A DNA stretch of 64,000 bases from Brevipalpus yothersi (Eukaryota > Arthropoda > Arachnida > Trombidiformes > Tenuipalpidae). Below the pieces are notes generated by a model that worked only from the letters and a program-made list of their open reading frames with translations, did not search any database and was not told the DNA's origin. Shown one piece after another: positions 24,417 to 37,195 of this stretch. The DNA is taken from NCBI GenBank assembly GCA_003956705.1, contig QZCP01000523.1, positions 57,618-121,617 on the forward strand. The letters are read 5' to 3'. How positions within the stretch are numbered: position 1 is the first letter of the stretch; every line of letters begins with the position of its first letter. The position numbers and the translations under genes are program-made.

Positions 24417-27400
24417 TTTCACATTTTCTGGCGAGTGGGCTTACCTTTTTCCTCTGCCCTTCACTCTCATTCCTTGATCCTCTCATGATATGCATTCCCA
24501 ATCGTACTTTATCCGATTCACTGTGTGACCGAAGCCTCGATTGTAATCCCGAAAAAATCCTTGTGCCAAATTTTCAAGACGATTCTATTCCTTACACTCC
24601 TTGTATCGTGGAAACCTTATTATATTCTACAGCATTTCTTTTTCTCTCGAAGGGATAGTGAAAAGAGGAGGAGATTCATCAGCTTTCTTTTTCTTCAGCT
24701 CTGAGTGGCCACTTTTCAATCTGATTACCTTTCCTCTTTTCCTTGCTTACTCATTACTTTCATTCTTACCAAGCTTCCCTTCTTCTTGCATTCTTTTTCT
24801 CTCTCCCATCAACTAGTATGAGACTTATCTTCTTCAATTCCCTTCCCATTTGCTGCAACTATTTGTCAATTCTTGATTGTGATGTACATAAACTGCTCTT
24901 TTCTCTCTCTCTCTCTCTCTCTCTCCCTTTTCAGAACTGTTCTTCATTTTCCCTATTCTCACTCAATAATATCATCAATTGTTTCCTTTATGGCAGCTGG
25001 TTTATTCATCACTCTGAGCGAATTTCCTTTGAATTTTTCCTCGATAAAAATTGGAAATGATGGAACTGGTACTTTTCATCATTCATATTTTTCGAGATAT
25101 GCCCTTCTTAGCAGGATTTCAGCTTTCTCTCTCACACATACACATACATAGTCTATCTATCTATTTCATTCTCTAGCTTGCTCCTTCTCTCACTATTTCA
25201 AATTTCCTTTGACAAGTGAGGAAAATACTTGCACTGAAAACTGTTTTGCCTTCTAAATTTGGAGAGATTCATTTTGTCTCTCGAGTGTCATTTCTAAGCT
25301 CTCCTTCTCTTTCCCCTCTTGTGCATGTGTATTCCATTGCCATTGCTTCAAGTTTCAATCTTGCCCAGATCAAAGTTTGCCTCGGTCATAAAATGTAGCA
25401 TTTGATTAGCGCCTATTTATCCAAACGGCTGACTCCTTTGATAGAGAGGGTGAAAGAGAGAGAATTAAAGAGATGAAAGTGTATTGATTATTTTCATTTC
25501 TCTCTGCATTCGCTAATTTCACTTGTGAACCTAGACTATAGTGAATACGCGCTGTTCACACATCCTTCTCGCTATCTACTCTCATCGCTACTAACATTTC
25601 TTTCCCTTCTCTTTCTTCTTCTCTCTGTGTGTGTGTGTAATGAATCTACCTCTGATCTAGATTGTTGCTTATAAACACGAAATCGATTCCTTGAAGCTCT
25701 CTTACTGTTTACCTCTTCTCCCCATTCGACAAACTAATATCTTACTGATGACCGCGTGTCGAGATGGAAGAAGGAAGAATAGATAGAGAAAGAGATAGAA
25801 TTAGGAGATCTGGCCTAAAACTGAGCAAAAGAGAGCAAGACACCTTCACTCTTTCTCTTCCCACCCTCAATCGATGTTCTTCCAAGATGCTTGTGATGAT
25901 GATTTTATGAAGGGACGTAATTGTGATCTGTTCAATGATCGTAATCAACCATAAGCTGAGCAAGCATCTGAAAGATGTATTTATATTCTACCCTCCTCTT
26001 TCCTCTCTCTCTCTCACACACACATATACACACATCACATCATATACTCACCACATCTCTCTTATTCCTTGCTCTCTTTATGTTGAGTTCTTTTGGGAGG
26101 GAACCTGCGACTGAAGAGGTAGTTTAAAATGAAGAATTGAATAAATAGTTGGTGAGCAAGGGAGTCTGAATATAAGTGCAAGCCACTGCCTGCTTTTTCC
26201 AATGAATTCATGAAGAATAGGGCAAGTTGAGCGCGAATATATAAGCTTCGAGCCACGTATTGGCGAAGCATGGAATCTCTCTCTCTCTCTCTCTCTCTCT
26301 TTCTCCTTCCTTTAAACCATTGTTGCATCAGGCTATTCACATCTCTTATAGCGGGATGAAAGGAAGGAATGCTATGGCTTTGAGACTGGCATTTGTCATG
26401 GACTGAATCGTTTGTGTGTGTGAGCGAATTCATCAACAATCATAGGGCTTCATTCATCAGAGTAGTTGTAGTAGATAAGATGTAGTGGAAGTAGAAAAAG
26501 AAGAAGAAGAAGAAGGCGAAGAAGGGCCGCTCGAGAAAAATCATATTTTCAGAGCTACTTTGCAATTCGCATTAAAGAGCAGCAACAACCCTACTGTTTC
26601 TACTCTCTTGCTATTGAATGGAAAGTATGCAAGCTGAGTTTTCACGATTTCATGTTGAGTGTGTGTTGTTTGTTGATGATTCGATCTGATGAAGCTTAAC
26701 CATTTTCCGAATCAGAAGAGAAGCTTAATAGCTACACTGATTCTAACTTTAGTGCCATCTCAATGAGACATTTATAAAAACAGAAAATGCATTTGTAAGA
26801 ATACTTATCACAAATTCGTGCTGCCTTTTTTGATTCGAATGATCTGGATTTATGAACAATTTTCTTTTAGCATGGCAAACTTTTACTATATATTCACTGT
26901 CTAGCTGTTCCCACTGAATTGTCAGCTTTGATGGAGTTGTTCAAAGAGCAAAGAAAAGTATACATATAGAGCAGTAAAGCATTCATAGAGCAATGAAATG
27001 CCTTTTTTCTTTTTTTCTCTTTCTCTCTTTCTCTCTCTTTCTTTCTGTCGATCGTTGATAAAAGAAACATCTGATTCAGTGTAGTCTGAACATTGCACTG
27101 TCTCAGGGTTGATCAAGTTTTGTTAATTCGATTCTAGCCGAGAAGAAGTATCAAGCCTGAAAGCATATAGAAACAAAGACTTCGCCCGCAATTGTCTTCC
27201 ATATTCCCATCATTTACAACTGTTTTGCTCTATTACTTTCCGTCTCTCTATCTCTCTCTCTCTATCTATCCATCTCATTTCTATCAGCTATTATACTTTT
27301 TGATCGAATTCCAACGAATTTCAAACATGAGATTCAAAAGCAACATTGCTTCACAAGCAGAAATTTTCTCCCCAACTCTTGTTTGATCGATTACTAGCAT

Positions 27401-27842
27401 CTAGTGTTTTTCTTTCTTCAAGTTTCCTTATCTGGTCCACTGCTCTGTTTTTCCCTTCAAATTCTCTAGGGTTAGCTGCTCTTATGCTCTTAAAGTGTTA
27501 TCATCTGCCTGCTGATTGTTCAGCATCTCAAGGTTGAGTATTTGAAGCTATCGAGTTTCAAAAAATTATCGAAACCTCATATCTCTACCAATTTAATTCT
27601 CCAATCCCATTTTTTGCGCCAGTAATCAGCTGATCTAGAATTTCAAATTCCTGAAAATTTGAAAGCAATCATCACACACAGCTTAAAGCTTGCTGTGCAT
27701 TAATTTTTTTCGTGGGCAGAATAGTTGATTTATTTACTCGAACCTATCGCATGCAGCTCTCTTGATTGGTACTAATAGTAGTAGAAAATGATCAAGATTC
27801 CCAGAGTCCATGAAAATAAAGTTACAGCTTCTTCTCATCTCA

Positions 27843-27889
<47 letters not shown>

Positions 27890-29748
27890 CTTTTTCACCC
27901 TGCAATCGATGGCAAGTCAAATTTGCTCCAACTTCCCGTCATTCACTGTTCGTGATCATTAGGGTCACTTGCACCAGCGGCAAACTTGCCATTATTGAAG
28001 GGAGTGACGCGAGAAAGAAGAGATTCAGCTGAATAGAAAACTTCCTCACCAAAATATCTCATTTATTAGCCTCTCTCTCTCTTGCCCCACTGAACGCACT
28101 TTTTCATGCCATTATCAAAACAGCGACTTTCCGATGATCGGCTAGGAAGAAAGAATTCTTTAGAGCGAAACTCGAGATTTCTCAGGCAATTTGAGCTATC
28201 AGTTGACCAGATTATTTTCAAAGACCATCTCTGAGATACACATTAAGGTGAAAGATATCGATATACCGGTATATTCATTCGCTCTTGCATGTCTCGAATG
28301 AGCATCAGAGCACCCGGATACCCTGTACCGCTACTTTTTTAGATCCTAAATTCTTGGCTTGTTATGTTTTTTGGCGAAAACATGCCAGTTTATAGGAGCA
28401 TTGGAGGAAGCCAGTAATATTAAGCTTTTTAATCGAAATCTTTACCTATTTTCATTAGAAAAGCTTCCAGAGAAGCTGAAATTGTCAGCTTTAGCTCTAG
28501 TTGGCACTCAGCTTTGCTGATGAATATTCTTCGCTCCAGGCATCGCTAATCTCTTTATTTGCCCATATTCAAGACGATCATCGTCAATGAACAACACACT
28601 CACTAGTTCTCCAGTCTTTCTAACTAACTCGCATTGGCCCCATAACCATTCATTATTAGTGATTCCTTGCATGCAATCAGACCAACCCAGATTATCGTTT
28701 CTTTTCGTCTTTTCCAACCTTACTAAGCAGATGAAATCATTTCAATCACAAATGACAGTGTATATGTGTATGCGTTGTGAGTTGGAAAGCTCAATGCTGT
28801 TTCAATGAGAACTGAATGAGCGTCAGTTAGACAAAGGATAATGATGACGGAATTTGGACGATTTTTGAAAGGAGAATGAGCTAATTTTCCAGCTAGCGAT
28901 CTCATGTTTATTGAATTCCTATTATTTGAAACATCATTCACAAGCTAATGAATCAGACTAAGATTAATGAAAGTCATGTATTCCCTCCGAAGAATGGTCA
29001 TTCTCACTATGATTATTGTTAGCGCTCTGGATGGAGCGCTTCATGTTGCATTATCTCAATAATGCAAGCTGGAAAGGGAATGTCATTGTTTTTCTTTTCA
29101 TTTCTGAATTTGAAAGCGATTGACCGAAAGCAACACTATAAACGTTGGCTGACTCTACTCAATGTCTAGCTCAACTTGATTTGAGCAGTAGATTGTCGAT
29201 TGGCATGTTGTTCTCGTGATTCTTACAGTTGTAAGCCACATTGCGTATCAAGACAGTTTACTGCACGACTTGAGTCAATTCTCCAATCAATTCGAGAGCG
29301 ACTGCATCACTTGCTGGTGAATCAGCTTCATGATGACTGAGCAAGTCGGCTATAGATTTTACTTCTCACTCTGATATCCATAATTTTCCACCCACTGGAG
29401 GGTCTACTTTCCATCTTTTCCGGTTCTTTTCTCACCTGAAGTCAAAACGGGACTCTAAGGTTTTCGGAAACTTCATGGTAGGGATTCACGACAGGTTGAG
29501 TCAATTTCTCTTTCCCTCTGAATGATGGCTTAGGAACCCCTATGGATTGATCTAAACATTTCTTTCCTCTTTGAAACTTTTCTCGCTCTCTGCATATTGA
29601 TTCTCGATCTTCCCCTCTTTCTCACTCTCTTTTCTCCCCTTTCCAAATCCTTTACAATATTTAGCCTTAAGAGCACCTAGCATAAACTATGTGGTTGAGG
29701 GAAAAATACTCCATCATCTTGTATTCCTACGACTTTCTTACATCCCCA

Positions 29749-29783
<35 letters not shown>

Positions 29784-32238
29784 CTCTATGTACCTGGTAG
29801 CCATAACAGCGTTCCCTTTCAATCATGTCTCTCTTTCTCTCTCTCTCTTCGGCGTCAGCTTTTTGGGCTACAAGCTTGCTCTTCGTTTGAGGCCATGAAA
29901 GCTTTTGCCAGCTGGAATTACCAATTTGGATTCCAAAATACCCAGCACGAATGCCTCCTTGCTCTAATTGCTGTATGATTTCTATACTTCGACCGCTCAG
30001 CTCTGAGTACTTTTACGATAGCCTCTAGGTAGTCATCCACTTCCATACCAAATTGTCCCCACTTTTCCTCTCCCCCACTCTCTCACATACATACAAATAT
30101 CCCTTGTCTACTTACCTTCACCAAAACAGTACTGATTATTTCTTATTTTTCTCTTTCTTTTGCTTCGCATATTCTACTTTGGCATCATCAATGATTCAAT
30201 TTTACAGCACCAGCTTTGGCGACCAATTTTTATCATCAAGTAGCCACCGCTCCACGCATTGCTGCCTCCAATTCTGTACGAGCAGCCCAATTCGCTCGCG
30301 CTGCACACCAAGCGACAGTAGATCCATTTCAAGCGGCAGCCGCCATCTATCAATTGGGAGCTCATCAGCCTGGTCCATCGGCTCAAGTGCCTGCTAACCC
30401 TTATCAAAGTCTTAATTCTCCTGCGAAGCATGTCGTCCCAATGGTTGCCGCTCAAGCACAAGGGACCGTACAATTTCAACCTAGTCTTCTGACAGCTCAG
30501 TCCTATGTTCCTGTATCGGCAGTGGCAGTACAATGGCCACAGCCTCAACCCTCGGCTCCGGTTGTCACTGGATCCAGCAATCGCCAACAGATATTTGTTG
30601 GGCCGGCTATACCTTCTTGGCAAAATTACCCATCAGCAGCGGTTGCCCAGCGTGCAGCTCTGGCTGCTATTCAATCTCAACAGCAACAAGGTGTACTCGC
30701 CGACGAAACTTGGTCTAAATCATTTGTCTTGGAACGCACCGCTGCAATGCTACAAGCAGCCGCTCCAGAATCGGCCGCTATTATTCCAATGACAGAGCTG
30801 CCTTCCAACGCAGCTTCAGAGGCAGCCTATTATGATCTAGCGCGAGGTGCCGGAACTGATAGGGGAATAATGTCCGGAGGGCAACAGCTAACAGGATCAT
30901 GGGGAATGGTGACGGCGCCTGCACAACCTGCCCATCAACCTTCTCTTCATACGCACCAGACTCATCACTTTCGTCAACCATTGCCAGCTCATGGTGCTAC
31001 TCTCTTGGCGGCTATACCATCTTCCCAGAGACGACAAACCTTGGCAACCTCTGCCGCAGCCGCTGCGATGGCAATGGCTGCATATGCGGGCTCGCAAGGA
31101 AATCCAGTTGCTAATGGGTATGGTGGAAGTGGTGGACACAATCTCAACTGTGAGCCCGTTGGCTCTGGTGGATCTCATCATCATTTGATTGGTGCCGGGA
31201 ACACTATTAATTACAACGTTGCTCGACCGACGCGAACCAAAGATACAAGTAGCAGTCAATTGTCTCCAGTCAAGAAACGTGTCAAAGAATCTTCACCGCC
31301 CAAATGGACAACGGATACCATGAATACAAACAATTCATCCTCAAGGCCCTATCTAGAATCAGGTTACGTGTCGGTGATGTTGAATAGCCCAAATATGAAT
31401 TTCGACATTGAAACTGATCTCAGCGGTAGATCAGGAAAAAGTGTGGTGATATTGAAGAATAATCCATATGGCTCGAATATATTCTCACGGTACGTTCTTT
31501 TGACATGATTTCTGATTTCTCAAGTTGAATTTACTGAAATTGAGCATTGAGCATTGATCCTGAGATATTTGATTCATAACATCAAGTCGATTAATCAATC
31601 CTAATTTTTTTGCTTTCAAGCAGAGCTCCGGATCAGACTATGAAGTTTCACAACCATGGACAGAATGCTCACCTGAACCACACTACACATCAATCTCAGC
31701 TAGGTCATCAACAAACAAATCCTTCGCAACATCATCTCAACTCTGGTAGATTCGTGGTGGATGGAGACTGTAAGAAACAAAGCAATCTTCAGACAATTAC
31801 TCTTGAAGATACTCCCAGTCCAGCAGTTAGTGTGATCACGATATCTGATTCCTCTGAGGAGGATGAAGAAACCTTTATTGCTAAACAGGCTCATGAGTCT
31901 TGTAACAAGGTAAGATTCTATAATTAATCTCTTAACCAGCATACGTCTAGTCTTTCGATGTAATAATGCCCAAAACAAGCCATACGCAATCTAAAGTTGT
32001 GACAATCAAAATGGCGACCTGAAAAGAAAAAGGAAATGATAATGGTAGAATGGTCGAATCTGTATCTTATTTAAGAAAAATATCTTTCAATCATTTAAAT
32101 TAATTGATCTCGAAATTGATCAAATTTTACTCTCATTTTCAGGCGATATCCAGAGTTCATGGTATCAATGGTGTAAATAGCAATAATAATAGACTTCTAC
32201 CCCAAACATCACTCCCTGCTACTGTGGCTGGTTGGTGA
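22545..32238 (+). CDS. HIPK: Homeodomain-interacting protein kinase (HIPK)
   Basis: Nuclear DYRK-family kinase that modulates transcription factors and co-repressors. Exons: 22545-23865, 30208-31489, 31621-31909, 32143-32238; phases agree; 995 aa. ATG 22545 has A at -3 and G at +4, with an in-frame stop at 22518. The kinase domain (about residues 36-365) has LGRGTFGQVVKCW, VAIK (K64), the HIPK-typical LIHADLKPEN, DFGSASHVSK and the activation segment STYLQSRYYRAPE, whose Tyr is autophosphorylated in the family. It is followed by TLTFNN, an Ala/Gln/His-rich region, a basic motif SPVKKRVKESSPPKW and the SUMO-interaction-type segment VSVITISDSSEEDEE (about residues 937-951). That order matches vertebrate HIPK1-3. 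The N-terminal region is short (about 35 residues before the kinase, against roughly 190 in HIPK2). The protein ends soon after the SIM, without the His/Tyr-rich C-terminus. Intron 1 is 6.3 kb. Confidence 0.95.
24371..24412. repeat. (CT)n microsatellite in HIPK intron
   Basis: Perfect CT run of 42 bp on the sense strand. Confidence 0.96.
27846..27887. repeat. (CT)n microsatellite in HIPK intron
   Basis: Perfect CT run of 42 bp on the sense strand. Confidence 0.96.
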
Positions 32239-33837
32239 GATTCGTAGTCATTATGAATTCAATCGACTTAGTCTCCAAAATGCTGTGCTCGTGTCGTGCG
32301 ATTAACATGATCGTCCATCGATTGAGTGGAGCTTCTTGATGTTCACCCAAAATATCCTTGGATAATGTGTCTGCGTGGACACGTAATTGGACCTTTTGGT
32401 GACAAACACTCATGGTTAACTCAATTTTTAATTGCACCCCTCAGTCCTCTCTTAGAGCAAAACGCTCTATATGTTATGAATAATATATATTATAGTTATA
32501 TAAAATAACATTCACATCGTGGGTTCATCCATAATCATCGATGAAATTGATTCATAACTAATCCGGGCTAATGAGCACAAATTTTTTAACTATTATCCAA
32601 AAATTCAATCATCAGAACTTCACCATCACTCATCATTCAGAAAAATTGGGTCATTGGCTGTTTTGCCGTGATTTTTCACCTTTTTCACCTTCACCATTCA
32701 ACGGGGTAGTTAAATCTAAATTTGAGTCTCATCGCTCACCCTCATCATCATTGCCACCACTTTCATCGCTGGAATTATTACCTCTTAACAAAAATTTAAT
32801 CATGAAGAGTATCTGTTGATGTGTAATTAATTAGAGAAATTATGGAACCCTATTCTCGGTCTTTCTGTTTCTATTTGTATTTTGCTGATTCTTTGTCCTA
32901 ATTTAATCCTTTCTACCTCTTTGTTTCATTTCTAGCCTTTGACTTTTTTCTTCAATTTCAACCATATCTCTTCCTCTCTCCTTCTCCTCTCCACTCCTTA
33001 CTGCTCACCTCGTGATGAGACTTGGTGAGGAATTATCATTTTCCTGTCCCTTCTCCTTACCACCTCCCTCTTCTTCTTCTTCTGGATTTTAGCCGAATTA
33101 TGCACATTCAAACTTCTAAACTTTTGAACATGAATGGCATCCATGTTGTGATACACCTAAATTGTCTAAGGAGATACCTATTAATCAATTTTTATACCAT
33201 GAAATCTAATTTCATTTTTTTCTCATTCTACCGAATACCTAGAACCCCAAGGAGTGATGTGTGTGAAAATATTCACCCAACAACTCTGTTCCATAGAAAA
33301 AAAAACGTGATAGCCTTCCAAATAAATCATGATTTTCCAACAAAACTTTTCATCGTCATTCTCATTCCTCACCTTTCTCCCTCTCTCATCAATTTACTAC
33401 CAATCTAATCATAGTAGTTAGGTAATTGATTTTCTTTCTTGTGTGCTTCTCTCTCTACATCTTCCCTCATTTCTGCATTCACTTCACACCGCATGAGGCG
33501 CAGTTGCATTTAAATGCGCAATCCATGTCACCAACTTATACATACTTATACTTGTACATTCATTTCAAAACAGTTTCTTATTTGCATATCGCTTTCTTCC
33601 CCGTGATGCAATGAGTAGATTTATCGTTAGAATTGATTGCAATTCTATATTATCAATTTTTACTTTATCTCGGTGAATTGTTTCACATCCCGAAACTCTT
33701 TCTGTTTAACTCTTGACTTGTCTATAAAGTGACATCGTTTGTGTGTTGCATTTCAACAGCCTTTCTGACGATCAATTATTTTCTATCTCTTTCATTTGTC
33801 TTGCTTCTCGATTATTGTTTTCCTTGCCAGTAGCAGC
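32239..33837. other. HIPK 3'UTR and intergenic region before TTC38
   Basis: No coding potential recognised. The first canonical AATAAA noticed after the HIPK stop is at 33321-33326, which would imply a 3'UTR of about 1.1 kb; a variant signal nearer the stop is equally possible. Confidence 0.5.
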
Positions 33838-35827
33838 ATGGCTCGTCGAGAGCATTGGAGAGGAATTCTGGTGAGAGCCTTAAATTTAATTCTATTATTT
33901 TGGTGATTTTCATTCCCAAAATAATGCTACCCAACAGCTATTAGAAATTCATAAATTCATAAATCATTTTTTATCCCTAGGAATGGAATAGCCAAAGCCT
34001 TAATATGACTTCCTCATCTAACTTAGCTTGCAAAATGTATGATGGAGCACTCACTCAGTTTATTGGCTTCTATGATGATTCCAATCTCGGTGGACTTGGT
34101 AAAACTGTGGAAAAAATGCTACATGAAGATCCAGATTTCGGTAAATCTTTATGTTATCGATTGGACCAAGTAAATATGTTTTAACTGATGATACATAGTC
34201 CGGTAGCATATCAAGATAACACAAAATGTTGTCACTATTAACTTTCTTCTGCTTACTCATTGTTTTTGAAGTGTACGACAGGAATTGATGATTTTGACTC
34301 AAACCTCTATCTCACACACAGTATCAGCTTAAAACATGTCTCAGAGAACAAACTTTTATTATTCCATCAAATTATCATCTTAACTTGACTTTTCTATTCT
34401 TCCTCATCTATAATGTACATTTCTATTCTCAATATTTTCCTTCAGTTATGGGTCGTTGTCTCGAGGTTGGATTGCTACTTAATTCCACCGTTCGAAACCC
34501 AGAATTTGACCAGGAAACTCGAGAAAAGTTAAATCTTCTCAATCAATCGGTAAAAGCGAAAGGCAAACTGTATCCCAGAGAAAAACGTCATGTGGAAGCA
34601 GTTCGATTGTTTGCTTCTGGTGATCCAGTTTCGGCCACATTGGAATGGGAGAAAATATTGATCGAACATCCCACCGATATCCATGCTTTGCGAATGGCAC
34701 TTGATTCATACTTTTGGCGAGGTGTTCAACGAGAAATGCGTGACTCTGTAGCTCGTGTTCTTCCATTCTGGCAATCTGGTGCCTTGCCTCTCAAAGAGTG
34801 AGCAATTGTTTTATTGGGCCTATTACTTCTTATAGATGATCAAGTCCTTGTGGGAATACATTGTAACCGCTCTATTTCTTTCGATAATTTAAGATATCTT
34901 TATGGTATGCATGCGTTTGGTCTTTGTGAAACCAATCTCTTCGAAAAAGCAGAAGCACAAGCTCGCAAGGTGATACTTGTTCAACCTTTGAGACATGATT
35001 GTGGTATTTGTTCTTCCATATCTGAATCTTAACTTTTTCGTTAATTTTTCAAGGGTCTTAAAAGAAATATTAACGATGCCTGGGCAGCCCATGCCATTGC
35101 CCATGTGTATGAAATGCAAGGAAAAGCTGTTGAAGGTTTCAAATTTTTGGACGATAATGAAAAGAATTGGAGTGTCTGTAATCACTTCTCGGGACATATG
35201 TACTGGCATGAAGCATTGTTCAAAATTGAGATGAATGCTTACGATGAGGCCAGCCAGATTATGGAGAACATTCTGCTCACTCGAGCTAAAAATATTGGTG
35301 GTCCATTGGCCATTGTGGACCTCAATTCTCTACTATATCGTTTACACCTTACTGGTCCTGAGAATTTGGTTCGTCCTGGCCATTGGAATGCTGCCTATGA
35401 AGTATGCAAACCATATCTTCATAGTCATGGTACCTCCTTCAACGATGCTCACTTTCTTATGGCTGCTTTGGGTAGTGATAATATCGGTGTTGCAGAGGAA
35501 ATCCTCGAATGTTACAAAGATATTGATCCACTGATCTCTGGACCAAAAGATGTGGTCACAAACCTTCTCAAAGCGATGATTGCTTACAAGAGAGAACAGT
35601 ACTCGGAAGCCGTAGAACTTCTGATCCCTGTGAGATCACAATTCCGCAAAATTGGTGGAAGTGAAGCTCAGAGAGACTTATTCAGTCAGCTTCTCATTGT
35701 ATCAGCCATAAAGTCAAAATCAGAATACCATAGAAAGCTGGCAGAACATCTTCTTAATGAAAGGGATGGAATAAGATCCAACAGTTCACTTGATGGTCGC
35801 TTAGTCAATAGATTGAATCAAATCTGA
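33838..35827 (+). CDS. TTC38: Tetratricopeptide repeat protein 38
   Basis: Exons: 33838-33870, 33981-34140, 34446-34797, 34894-34969, 35054-35827; 1395 nt, 464 aa (human TTC38 469). All junctions are GT-AG, in phases 0, 1, 2, 0. TTC38 is a conserved soluble TPR-like protein of unclear function, found from bacteria to animals. Shared landmarks are the N-terminal EACKLFDA-like segment (here LACKMYDGALTQF), REKRHVEAVRLFASGD, EHPTDIHALR, MRDSVARVLPFW, AWAAHAIAHVYEMQG, the HYWHWALY-like CNHFSGHMYWHEALF, NDAHFLMAALGSDN and GGSEAQRDLFSQLL. The start ATG has A at -3 and G at +4; exon 1 encodes only 11 residues. A possible splice acceptor (gccag) lies just upstream of the ATG, so a 5'UTR exon may precede it. 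Confidence 0.95.
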
Positions 35828-36404
35828 TCAGCTTTACTCGATGTCCTTGGTCACTCTTATGCTGACAGTGTCAAGATGTATTGGAAATCATTCGACAACC
35901 TTCTACATCACCAAGCGGATAGTATCGTTGAATCATTCCTCTTTATATGTGCCACATATCTTTTCCTAGGCTTACGAGTAGCCAAAAGCCTTATGGTTCC
36001 TAATTTTGATAGACAAAAAAATGTTCAATCAAAAAAAAATTCAATCAGCTCAAGACTTGCTTTTGAGTTGAGCTCAGAGGCATTATGAATATGAAAAAAT
36101 GTTCAAATCTCTTTCTACTAGGCAAAATGTTTTGATTGGCCTCGCTTTTGATCCATTTAGTAATAATAATATTTCAAGAGAATTGAAAATGGTCATCACT
36201 TTTCTTTATCGTATTCTACTTTATTCTAATTTCCTGCGATATTTTTCCCTTGATGCGAGAATTCGCCCAAACATCTCGAATAGGGTTTTTAAGAGCTTGA
36301 GAAAACTTATATCTCCCTTTGAATCGATGAATCAATGAACTCTGATGTGATTCAGCTAGAAGTTGATGTCCAAATTTGTAATTTTCAACTTACCGATGTG
36401 TACG
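35828..36404. other. TTC38 3' flank
   Basis: AT-rich 3'UTR and flank; no canonical AATAAA noticed and no ORF recognised. Confidence 0.45.
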
Positions 36405-36660
36405 AATGTCCACGATCTTGACTGTGAGCTTGTTGGCTCTCATCCTCATTCGATGGATACCAGGAATCCAATCAAATATGAACGTTGCTCGATCGACGCG
36501 AACCAAAGATACAAGTAGCAATCAATTGTCTCCAATCAAGACAAGTCTGCTCATCGCTAGGCAAATGGTTAGCAAATCCCATGATCACTAGTAATTCATC
36601 CTCGAAACCTCATCTAGAATCAGATTACGTGTTGTTAATGTTAAATAGCTCATAACGTTA
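36405..36660 (+). pseudogene. Relic copy of part of HIPK exon 2
   Basis: Direct-orientation duplicate of HIPK coding sequence around 31130-31395. The clearest block, 36481-36541, matches HIPK 31215-31275 over 61 bp with three transitions (c/t, g/a, g/a). Upstream, the actgtgagc..gttggctct segment also matches, with about 9 bp missing. Downstream, the block ending aattcatcctcgaaacctc matches HIPK from about 31330 onward, after indels that break the frame. A short frame stays open through the best block (residues NVARSTRTKDTSSNQLSP) but stops soon after. The copied part lies inside a single exon, so intron loss cannot be tested. It is a non-functional fragment about 5.3 kb from its source, on the far side of TTC38. 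Confidence 0.85.
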
Positions 36661-36876
36661 CATGAATAGGATGTGGAGGATAAATGTTTTTCACAGCTCA
36701 GGAGAACTGATTGAATGAAATGAAAAAATGATAGGCTAGAATATGAGATGGTTTGATTAATTAAACGGGAAGAGTGATCTTTTGATTGGATTGATCAAAT
36801 GAAGAAGAGATGAGAAAATTCAAGGTGAGAGGGAGACTTGGAAGAAATGATCCATAGAGGGATCAAATTCTTGCAA

Positions 36877-37195
36877 TTAGGTTGACCAAAAAGTTCGTGG
36901 AATTCTTCTCAAGCCAATTTCTGATTGAGATGACAATTTCTGAGCAATAGGCGTAAACATTCAAGCAAACTTTCGTTGGTCTCAAAAATTCTTGAAACCT
37001 ATAACTTTGAAAAAAGTGAGGAATTTTTTGGTGTCTCTTTTGAACGTTTTTCGCAAAAAAAGTCCACAAAACTGATGGATTGAAATTTTTTTCGGTTTTA
37101 AGCATAAACTGGCATACTGAGCTTTACCTCTGTGAAAAATTAGACTTTTTACCCATTACCATCTCGAGATTCCCCCAACTTATAGGCCAACCCAA
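36877..37195. mobile_element. Mariner-type inverted-repeat element (MITE-like remnant)
   Basis: The left end reads TTAGGTTGACCAAAAAGTT and the right end, reverse-complemented, reads TTGGGTTGGCCTATAAGTT. The two match at 15 of 19 positions and then both continue to a GGAAT. They fit the TTAGGTTGGC..ATAAGT style of mariner terminal repeats. The right end is followed by TA (37196-37197), the mariner target dinucleotide; the left flank is AA, so one copy of the TA has been lost or the end is offset. At 319 bp it is too short for a transposase (about 345 codons), and no transposase motif is recognisable inside. It is therefore a deleted or non-autonomous copy. Confidence 0.72.

Larger units (their letters stand above)
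23866..30207 (+). other. 6.3-kb HIPK intron
   Basis: Bounded by AACG|gtaagt and tttacag|CA; phases fit, giving NLPNAPALATNF across the junction. Very CT-rich on the + strand, with CT runs at 24371-24412 and 27846-27887. I recognised no nested gene or extra coding exon. Confidence 0.75.
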
